Below, piece by piece: positions 1 to 5,196 of a stretch of 6,939 bases of DNA. A program made the position numbers and the translations under genes. The stretch's first letter is position 1. Every line of letters starts with the position of its first letter. Source of the stretch: Treponema sp. UBA2869 (GTDB lineage: Bacteria; Spirochaetota; Spirochaetia; Treponematales; Treponemataceae); contig DEEV01000025.1 of NCBI GenBank assembly GCA_002350445.1, positions 1-6,939 on the forward strand, given 5' to 3'. Under the pieces are notes generated by a model. The model saw only the letters and a list, made by a program, of their open reading frames with translations. It did no database searches and was not told the DNA's origin.

Positions 1-50
1 TACTAAGAAATTGCGCTGAAAAATCTATAAAATAAATTTGAGATAGAACT

Positions 51-653
51 ATGAATTTCCTTTTCATTTTTAATTCGGTAATGCTTGGAATTGGGCTTGC
101 AATGGATGCATTCACGGTGTCTATTGCGAATGCGATGAATGAATCCGGAATGCGTTTTAGACGTATGTGTTTATTTGCCGGCGTTTATGGATTTTTTCAG
201 TTTATAATGCCGGTAATTGGCTGGACAGGCATTCACTTTGTAATTTCTAAATTTATATTTATTAATCGTTTTGTTTATGTTATTGCTTTTGTGCTTCTTA
301 TGTGGCTTGGAATTAAGATGATTGTTGAAACTTTAAAAGAAAATTCTGAAGGTTTAAAAACAAATAATGAAGCCGTTGTAAAGATTTCTATTGGTCTTTT
401 AATTGTTCAGGGCATTGCGACTTCTATAGATGCACTTTCTGTTGGGATTGCAATTGCTGACTATAGTTTTTTACAGGCTGTAATTTGTTCCTTAATCATC
501 TGTATTGAAACATTTTTTATATGTTTAACAGGTCTTTTTATTGGGAAAAAAATTAGTGGCTTGCTTTGTAGAAAAGCCGGCATTCTTGGTGGTTTAATTT
601 TATGTGGTATTGGAATCGAAGTTTTGGTTTCTCACTTTATTGCTTCTATATAG
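51..653 (+). CDS. mntP: Putative manganese efflux pump MntP
   Basis: A 200-residue, very hydrophobic protein that would export Mn2+ across the inner membrane. About six membrane helices can be drawn (roughly 8-28, 37-60, 66-94, 113-133, 140-164, 176-198). They form two repeated halves, each opening with an acidic signature: GLAMDAFTVSIA (Asp19) and TSIDALSVGIAIA (Asp127). This paired Asp signature and the length of about 190-200 residues are typical of the MntP (formerly DUF204) family. The hydrophilic loop at 95-110 joins the halves. The ATG at 51 has only a weak GAG-type Shine-Dalgarno about 7 nt upstream. Only 50 nt of upstream sequence is present, so promoter and any manganese riboswitch cannot be judged. 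The 3' end overlaps the opposing PHP gene by 8 bp. Family call is firm; substrate is inferred from the family. Confidence 0.9.
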   Translation: MNFLFIFNSVMLGIGLAMDAFTVSIANAMNESGMRFRRMCLFAGVYGFFQFIMPVIGWTGIHFVISKFIFINRFVYVIAFVLLMWLGIKMIVETLKENSEGLKTNNEAVVKISIGLLIVQGIATSIDALSVGIAIADYSFLQAVICSLIICIETFFICLTGLFIGKKISGLLCRKAGILGGLILCGIGIEVLVSHFIASI

Positions 654-1494
654 AAGAGAGATGAGGAAGCAGTTCTTCAAAATAGTATTTATCTTCTATT
701 TTTTTCTTTCCGCAGGTATGTCCAAGTTTTCTGTCGGCCCTGATTCGTTCTCCGTGAAAATCGCTTCCGGCGGTTATAAAGTAGCCAAGGCTTCTCCCAA
801 GTTCTTCAAGTCTTTTACATTCTGTTACTCGTGCGCCGGGATGATAAGCTTCTAAGCCGGCAACGCCTCTTTCGTGATAATTCTTTAATTCATCGGGCAT
901 TTTTCCCCAGGAAATATAAAGTGACATAGGATGTGCAATTACAGGAATTCCACCGGATTCTCTTATTGCAATGATTGCTTCGTCCAGATTTGTCGCGACT
1001 CGTTCTGCATAACAGGAGCGCCCTTTGCACAGATAAATATCAAATGCCTGTTGCGTAGTTTTTACAATTCCTTTTTCCTGTAAAATTGCTGCAAAATGGG
1101 GTCGCCCAATGACTGTGTTTGGAAACTTTTGTTTTAGTTCTTCATACGTTATCTTGATCCCTTTTTCCTGTAATTTTTGAATAATCTGCATGTTTCTGTT
1201 TTCTCGATTTTTAATTACATTTTCCAGAATTGCTTTTAGTGATGGAGCGATGTGCGTAAATCCTAAGCCTAAAAGATGAAATTCTCCGCTGTGGTGTGTT
1301 ATATTTAATTCGATTCCCGGAACAAAAATTAATTTTTGTTTTTCTGCTTCTTTCCTTGCTTCTTCAATTCCATCTACAGTATCGTGATCTGTAATGGCGA
1401 TAGCTTTTATATTTTTTTCTGCGGCTTTTTGAATAATTTGTGTGGGTGTGTATTGTCCATCAGATGCTGTTGTGTGAATATGTAAATCAATCAT
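646..1494 (-). CDS. PHP-domain metal-dependent phosphoesterase (TrpH/YciV type)
   Basis: A 282-residue soluble protein with a complete PHP trinuclear metal-site set: HIH (His5, His7), Asp12, the TDHDT motif (Asp36, His37), Glu62 in PGIEL, His73, His133 in GRPH, His188 in AHP, and Asp245/His247 in GSDFHG. Order, spacing and length match stand-alone PHP proteins of the YciV/RNase AM and 3',5'-nucleotide phosphatase group. These remove 5' nucleotides from short RNAs or dephosphorylate nucleoside bisphosphates; which activity applies here cannot be told from sequence. Residues about 82-180 form the inserted helical subdomain usual in this group. No Shine-Dalgarno precedes the ATG at 1494: the 12 nt upstream are A/T-rich. 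Initiation may be weak or SD-independent. The gene diverges from the cNMP regulator and converges on mntP with an 8-bp overlap. Confidence 0.88.
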   Translation of the reverse strand: MIDLHIHTTASDGQYTPTQIIQKAAEKNIKAIAITDHDTVDGIEEARKEAEKQKLIFVPGIELNITHHSGEFHLLGLGFTHIAPSLKAILENVIKNRENRNMQIIQKLQEKGIKITYEELKQKFPNTVIGRPHFAAILQEKGIVKTTQQAFDIYLCKGRSCYAERVATNLDEAIIAIRESGGIPVIAHPMSLYISWGKMPDELKNYHERGVAGLEAYHPGARVTECKRLEELGRSLGYFITAGSDFHGERIRADRKLGHTCGKKKIEDKYYFEELLPHLSSI

Positions 1495-1524
1495 AAAAAT
1501 AGAATAGCATAAAATTAAAATGTT

Positions 1525-1533
1525 TGATATAAT
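1525..1533 (+). promoter_or_regulatory. Extended -10 promoter for the cNMP-binding regulator
   Basis: TGATATAAT is a perfect extended -10 (TGn plus TATAAT at 1528-1533). The hexamer 17 bp upstream (TAGCAT, 1505-1510) is a poor -35, which extended -10 promoters tolerate. The start would lie near 1540, giving a leader of about 50 nt before the ATG at 1592. It overlaps the opposing -10 of the PHP gene, so the two genes probably compete for polymerase. Confidence 0.55.
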
Positions 1534-1558
1534 AGTTAAGATAGATATAGGTTCTCAA
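1529..1558 (-). promoter_or_regulatory. Candidate promoter of the PHP gene
   Basis: Read on the minus strand, TTGAGA (1558-1553) is followed after 18 bp by TATTAT (1534-1529). Both hexamers are close to sigma-70 consensus, and the predicted start near 1522 would give a leader of about 28 nt. The -10 box overlaps the plus-strand -10 of the divergent regulator. An alternative -10, TATGCT (1511-1506), would give a nearly leaderless message. Predicted from sequence only. Confidence 0.4.
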
Positions 1559-1591
1559 TAGAGGATTTACACCTGAAGCGAGGAGATGGAA

Positions 1592-2839
1592 ATGCCAAAG
1601 GCAATGCAATTTACAAAAGGTTCTATTATCTACTTTGAAGGCGATCGTGATGATCGTATTTATATTGTTCAAAGTGGATCTGTTCTTCTTTCTGGAACTG
1701 AAATGGAATCTGGAATGGCTGTTGCAGAACATATAAAAAATGGTGAATTTTTTGGCGTAAAATCAGCTTTGGGACATTTTCAGAGAGAAGAAACTGCAAC
1801 TGCGTTAGTGCCTACTGTTGCTGTAGCCCTTACTGTTCAGGAATTTGAAATCTTGTTCAGCAATAACAAGCCTCTTATTATGAAGATGCTTAGGGTTTTT
1901 TCTAATCAGTTGCGTCAAATTCACAAAAAAATTGAATCAACACTTAACAATATAAAACAGGACCAGCAGACAGGAATGTTCGCTGTTGCAAAAAGTTTTT
2001 ATGACGATGAAGAATACCGTTCCTGCTGCGATGTTCTTACAAAAATGCTTAAACGTTATCCAAGTAATAGTCATCTTGATGAAATAAAGAATCTTTATAA
2101 AGATTCAAAAATGCGAATGGAAAAGCTTGCAATTCGCAACAGAGGCGCTGCTCAACCTGAGTATGAAGAAGAATTGAGCGGAAGTTCAATAAAGCTCTTT
2201 TCTTTGCCTGCATTTGAGCGTTTTGCAAAAACTTATGAGCCTGGAGAAGTTATTATTTCTGAATACGAGCCAGGTGATTGTTTCTATTTGATTCAGAGTG
2301 GAAATGTACAGCTTATTAAGTGTGTAAATGGAACAAAAAAGAATCTTGATATTCTTAAGCCGGGAGAATTCTTTGGTGAAATGGCAATTCTAGATAATTC
2401 TCCTCGTTCTGCAACCTGTATGGCTATTGGTAATGTAAAGTGCCTTGAATTTAATAAAGAAAACTTTGAACTTTTGATTACAGGAAATCCTCAGATGGCT
2501 TTGCTGCTTCTTAAGCTTTTCTGTAAACGAATTTATGACCAGAAGCGCCGCTTTAGAATCCTTACTATTACAGATTTGCAGGCTAGAATTGCAGATGTAT
2601 TCCTTATGCTTGATGAAATGAATCCTAGTGGCAAGGAAAATGAAAAGCAGCGCCGCTTTAATGTTACTTTTGGTGATATAGCTCATTGGGCAGGTTTAAG
2701 CCAGGAAGTTACAAGAGATGAGATAAACAAACTTGTTGAAAAACGCAAGATAGAAGTTTATGATACCTACATTATTGTTTCGAATATTAATGATATGAAG
2801 CGTATGTACGACACCCGTTCCGGTGCTATAAACCGTTAG
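1592..2839 (+). CDS. Crp/Fnr-like regulator with two cNMP-binding domains and a TPR-like linker
   Basis: The ATG at 1592 is preferred because AGGAG (1581-1585) lies 6 nt before it; the in-frame ATG at 1586 abuts that Shine-Dalgarno. Residues are numbered from 1586 (417 aa); subtract 2 for the chosen start (415 aa). A first cNMP-binding domain covers about 9-118. A helical TPR-like segment (about 130-180, with an AKSFYDDEEY...LKRYP pattern) follows. A second cNMP domain covers about 203-320, with a canonical phosphate-binding cassette, FGEMAILDNSPRSAT (Glu265, Arg274). A Crp-type winged helix lies at about 328-400, with recognition region TFGDIAHWAGLSQEVTRDEI. It should be a cytoplasmic DNA-binding transcription factor sensing a cyclic nucleotide. 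The first domain has lost the cassette Glu (Val58) but keeps Arg67. Ordinary Crp proteins are about 200-230 aa with one sensor domain, so this is a duplicated sensor. Ligand and targets are unknown. Confidence 0.85.
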   Translation: MPKAMQFTKGSIIYFEGDRDDRIYIVQSGSVLLSGTEMESGMAVAEHIKNGEFFGVKSALGHFQREETATALVPTVAVALTVQEFEILFSNNKPLIMKMLRVFSNQLRQIHKKIESTLNNIKQDQQTGMFAVAKSFYDDEEYRSCCDVLTKMLKRYPSNSHLDEIKNLYKDSKMRMEKLAIRNRGAAQPEYEEELSGSSIKLFSLPAFERFAKTYEPGEVIISEYEPGDCFYLIQSGNVQLIKCVNGTKKNLDILKPGEFFGEMAILDNSPRSATCMAIGNVKCLEFNKENFELLITGNPQMALLLLKLFCKRIYDQKRRFRILTITDLQARIADVFLMLDEMNPSGKENEKQRRFNVTFGDIAHWAGLSQEVTRDEINKLVEKRKIEVYDTYIIVSNINDMKRMYDTRSGAINR

Positions 2840-2858
2840 TATTATTGGTAGATATATT

Positions 2859-2931
2859 GCCAACTTAGCTCACCTGGTAGAGCAGCTCCCTCGTAACGAG
2901 CAGGTAAACAGTTCGAGTCTGTTAGTTGGCT
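2859..2931 (+). tRNA. tRNA-Thr (anticodon CGT)
   Basis: A full cloverleaf can be drawn: acceptor GCCAACT (2859-2865) with AGTTGGC (2924-2930), D-arm GCTC/GAGC, anticodon loop CTCGTAA (2890-2896) with anticodon CGT at 2892-2894, a 5-nt variable loop, and T-arm AACAG-TTCGAGT-CTGTT (2907-2923). It reads ACG codons. The first two acceptor pairs, G1-C72 and C2-G71, agree with known threonine identity elements. The discriminator is U and no CCA is encoded, so the end must be added by nucleotidyltransferase. The bottom anticodon-stem pair is a C-C mismatch (2889/2897). It starts 19 nt after the regulator stop with no clear promoter of its own in that gap, so it may be co-transcribed with that gene. 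Confidence 0.93.
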
Positions 2932-3004
2932 AAAGGTTGAAAAAGGTTACACATGCCTAGGATATTTGGCATGTGTTTTTTTTTTCATAAAATCGAACTG
3001 TTTA
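2905..3004. repeat. 12-bp inverted repeat between the tRNA T-arm and the region after the terminator
   Basis: TAAACAGTTCGA (2905-2916, last bases of the variable loop, 5' strand of the T-stem and T-loop) recurs as its exact reverse complement TCGAACTGTTTA (2993-3004). The match stops on both sides. The terminator hairpin sits between the arms, so only readthrough RNA could pair them. It may be a tRNA-derived remnant, a structural element or chance. Confidence 0.6.
2949..2985 (+). terminator. Rho-independent terminator after tRNA-Thr
   Basis: A perfect 9-bp stem, ACACATGCC (2949-2957) and GGCATGTGT (2968-2976), closes a 10-nt loop and runs straight into an unbroken T tract (2976-2985). It should end transcripts of the tRNA and of the upstream regulator. 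Confidence 0.93.
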
Positions 3005-3048
3005 GCGAAGAGAGCGCTTAAAAAAGCGAGCAGTGCGGAGCTTTTTTT
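3003..3048. repeat. GC-richer hairpin element, possible dispersed repeat or weak bidirectional terminator
   Basis: A stretch of about 50% GC in otherwise AT-rich spacer. AAAAAAGC (3020-3027) can pair with GCTTTTTT (3040-3047) around a 12-nt loop; since the stem has an A tract on one side and a T tract on the other, it could stop transcription weakly in both directions. A competing small hairpin, CGCTT-AAAA-AAGCG (3015-3028), uses part of the same sequence. GCGA-like words recur within it. The look resembles short intergenic repeats, but copy number cannot be seen here. Confidence 0.35.
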
Positions 3049-3065
3049 CTTAAGAAGTTTTCACC

Positions 3066-3105
3066 ATTTTATGTCATTTTATATGGAATAAAACTATTTT
3101 ATATG
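3066..3105 (+). repeat. Helically phased ATTTTAT repeats upstream of the envelope operon
   Basis: ATTTTATG begins at 3066, and the 10-mer ATTTTATATG begins at 3076 and again at 3096. The copies are thus 10 and 20 bp apart, on the same face of the helix, with an A tract at 3090-3093 between the last two and another TTTT at 3058-3061. This may be curved DNA, an UP-like element, or an array of regulator sites upstream of the operon starting at 3184. Confidence 0.5.
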
Positions 3106-3160
3106 ATACTTTTCAGTATGTTTTAATTTTGCAGTCTTTATAAAGATTTGCATAGATTTG
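3102..3160 (+). promoter_or_regulatory. Candidate promoter and operator region of the envelope operon
   Basis: Two -10-like hexamers are visible, TATGAT (3102-3107) and TATAAA (3139-3144), neither with a convincing -35. The second lies inside a perfect 12-bp palindrome, TCTTTATAAAGA (3135-3146), which could be an operator. AGATTTG occurs at 3144-3150 and 3154-3160, again 10 bp apart. The start site cannot be fixed from sequence. Confidence 0.3.
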
Positions 3161-3183
3161 ATTCTTAAAAGGAGAATTTCGAT

Positions 3184-4194
3184 ATGAAAAAGATGTCGAT
3201 AAATTTACTTATCATTGCAATCCTTGCAAGTGTTTTTGCCGGTTGTAAAAAAACAGAAGCAACAAGTAAAGCTTCTGTGTCAAAATGGAATAAGGAATAC
3301 GGCAATTTTATTAAATCTGGCTGGGTTGTTTATGAAGAACAAAAAGACGGTAAAATGTATGCCATAAAGCAGGCTTCTTATGGCGATGATGTTTTGCTTG
3401 TTTATTCAGATCCAGACAATAAAATCCTGGACCGAAAAACTGCAACTCGTCATGTTGTTTCAACTGGTGAAGAAGATGAGTTAGAATTTATTCACATTAT
3501 TTTAGATAATGATCTTGGTGAGGAAACTGATTATTGGACACGCGCAGCTTTTGTAGCTCCTCCAAAATGTATGAAAGTTGTAATGGCAACAAAAGACATT
3601 TTTACTTATTCAAAACCTGATGGAATGAGTTTTTCTAAAACAAATCTTAAAAAAGGCGAGTTGATTGTTAGTAATTTCTTCTTTGAGGACGAAAATCGTG
3701 AGCTTGAAGACGCAAAAGATTACTACGAAGCTTTTGTTTATAATGGTGAAGATTTTGGAAAGACAATTTATGTTAAAAAAACAGACTGTACAGATTCTGG
3801 TATAACTATTGAATTGTACAGAACAATTATGGCTTTGAATAAGGATACAAAAACTGTAGTTGCAGATGAACTTGCAGGAAGAATTCTTCAGGCTTTGCCA
3901 TTATCTCAAGATTCTGAATTGCTTATAGATACATTAAAAGCTTCTGATGCACCATTTTCTGATTCTGTAAAAGAGCGAATTTCAAACTATACTCGTGGTG
4001 GAGACGGCTATGCTTCTAATGCTGCAGATGGTCGTGGCGGCGATTATGGTTATGAAGAAGACTATGATTATGGATATGCAGATGGTTATGGTGGAGTAGA
4101 GGAAGGCGATGCCAGCAATGATTTTTCTGACGAAGATGACGGAACCGGTTATGTAAAGAGCGGTTATCCATTTGCAGAAGAAGGCGAATATTAA
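3184..4194 (+). CDS. Predicted lipoprotein with SH3-like N-terminal region and Gly/Tyr/acidic tail
   Basis: A 336-residue protein not recognised as a named family. Residues 1-20 form a lipoprotein signal (Lys-Lys, hydrophobic core, VFAGC) with lipidation at Cys21; Phe at -3 fits the relaxed spirochaetal lipobox. Two beta-rich blocks follow, about 45-128 and 129-205, resembling degenerate SH3-like folds, then a helical stretch (about 208-268). The tail (271-336) is low-complexity, with roughly 10 Tyr and 19 acidic residues among many Gly, and is probably disordered and surface- or periplasm-exposed. GGAG (3171-3174) lies 9 nt before the ATG at 3184, supporting this start over the ATG at 3193. 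The next gene begins 18 nt after the stop, and the blocks at 117-164 resemble that protein at 87-131, suggesting paralogy. Role unknown. Confidence 0.75.
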   Translation: MKKMSINLLIIAILASVFAGCKKTEATSKASVSKWNKEYGNFIKSGWVVYEEQKDGKMYAIKQASYGDDVLLVYSDPDNKILDRKTATRHVVSTGEEDELEFIHIILDNDLGEETDYWTRAAFVAPPKCMKVVMATKDIFTYSKPDGMSFSKTNLKKGELIVSNFFFEDENRELEDAKDYYEAFVYNGEDFGKTIYVKKTDCTDSGITIELYRTIMALNKDTKTVVADELAGRILQALPLSQDSELLIDTLKASDAPFSDSVKERISNYTRGGDGYASNAADGRGGDYGYEEDYDYGYADGYGGVEEGDASNDFSDEDDGTGYVKSGYPFAEEGEY

Positions 4195-4212
4195 TTTTAG
4201 GAGTGCGATAAT

Positions 4213-5190
4213 ATGATGAAAAAGGCGTTTGTATTTATATGTTTAGCATCATTTGCAGCTTTATCTTTTGCAAAAGATGCAGTTATGCTTAGAAGCGGCG
4301 GAATTTTGCGTACAGATAAGGGGAACGGCGGAGTTGAATGGGCAGCAAGTGTTCCAGCTGGTGCAGTTCTTTCGGTTGAAAGTGATAAACCTGTTCCACT
4401 TACAATGATTACAACTGATAAGAAATATGATAACATAATGTTTTACAAGGTTTCTTATGAAGGTAAAAAGTATTATGCCCGTGAATCTGAAATTGCCTTT
4501 GGAAAAATAGCTGTAATTACTGAAGATACGACTTTGTTTGCAACAACAAAATTAAGTTCATTTATAAATGCCCAGCTTGAAGCAGGCACTGTTGTTGTTG
4601 CTAATGAGAATAGTCATCCGGCTTATAATTTTTCTTTCGAAGATGAACTTAATCTTACTGATGTAAAATATTATTCAGAGAATTCTGGAAAAGTTGTAAT
4701 GCGTTATGTTTTTGACACAAAGGTTTCTTCTGATAAAGATGACATTAAGGCCGTTCTTATGGTAGATAAAGCTTTGGCTTTAAAAGACCGTGCGCAGAAA
4801 AAAGAACTTTTCAAAAATGCAGCAAAGCTTACCTCTGGAAAAGAATTTTCAGATTATGTAGCAAAATCTTATGATTCAGTTTTTGGTTCTGTAAAAGCTG
4901 CAAATATGGTAGATCTTTCTGGAAAAGTAAAAACTCCGGATGGTTCAAATGTAAATTTGCGCGAAGAACCTGTAGATGGAAAAGTTGTTACACAGCTTTC
5001 AAACGGTGACGAAATTTACTACAGCGGTAATCTCTGGATTGTTGAGGTAAGCAGGGAACAGTCAACATTTGATAATATTACGGCTCCGTGGTACTGCCTT
5101 GAAAATTCTAATGGCGATCGTTGCTGGATATTCGGCGGTTACGTAGAACTTGATGTGCCAATTCAGCTCGAAAAGAATGAAAAGAAATAA
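4213..5190 (+). CDS. Secreted protein with C-terminal bacterial SH3 domain
   Basis: A 325-residue exported protein. Residues 1-20 are a Sec signal peptide with probable cleavage at SFA|KDA, and there is no lipobox Cys, so the product is likely periplasmic. Two beta-rich blocks (about 22-95 and 98-170) match in order those of the upstream lipoprotein, followed by a helical stretch (about 178-230). The C-terminus (about 238-313) is a recognisable bacterial SH3 domain: NVNLREEP, then a GDEIYYSG turn, a WYCLE strand and a CWIFGGYVEL end. Such domains usually bind peptidoglycan or partner proteins. AGGAG (4199-4203) lies 9 nt before the ATG at 4213, which is favoured over the adjacent ATG at 4216. 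Close spacing to both neighbours implies one operon. The SH3 call is solid; ligand unknown. Confidence 0.8.
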   Translation: MMKKAFVFICLASFAALSFAKDAVMLRSGGILRTDKGNGGVEWAASVPAGAVLSVESDKPVPLTMITTDKKYDNIMFYKVSYEGKKYYARESEIAFGKIAVITEDTTLFATTKLSSFINAQLEAGTVVVANENSHPAYNFSFEDELNLTDVKYYSENSGKVVMRYVFDTKVSSDKDDIKAVLMVDKALALKDRAQKKELFKNAAKLTSGKEFSDYVAKSYDSVFGSVKAANMVDLSGKVKTPDGSNVNLREEPVDGKVVTQLSNGDEIYYSGNLWIVEVSREQSTFDNITAPWYCLENSNGDRCWIFGGYVELDVPIQLEKNEKK

Positions 5191-5196
5191 GCTTAA

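Noticed and set aside
1..50. Manganese (yybP-ykoY) riboswitch in front of mntP
   Set aside because: Only 50 nt are present and no conserved riboswitch core is visible; one could lie to the left of the window.
604..855. Short plus-strand reading frame overlapping the end of mntP
   Set aside because: It lies antisense to the well-supported PHP gene, has no ribosome binding site and gives a low-complexity product.
1495..1591. Crp-type operator (TGTGA-N6-TCACA) for autoregulation
   Set aside because: No such half-sites are present in the divergent intergenic strip, nor in front of 3184 or 6422.
1487..1732. Minus-strand reading frame across the divergent promoter region
   Set aside because: It overlaps the start of the cNMP regulator antisense and its product resembles no protein.
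2390..2686. Minus-strand frame within the regulator
   Set aside because: It is antisense to the canonical cNMP-binding cassette and winged-helix coding region.
2859..3004. Phage or integrative-element attachment site at the tRNA
   Set aside because: The repeated T-arm segment is inverted, while integration leaves direct repeats; no integrase is present in the window.
2932..3183. CRISPR array or small protein gene in the 252-nt spacer
   Set aside because: The repeats are only 7-12 bp without unique spacers of fixed length, and no frame with a ribosome binding site is seen.
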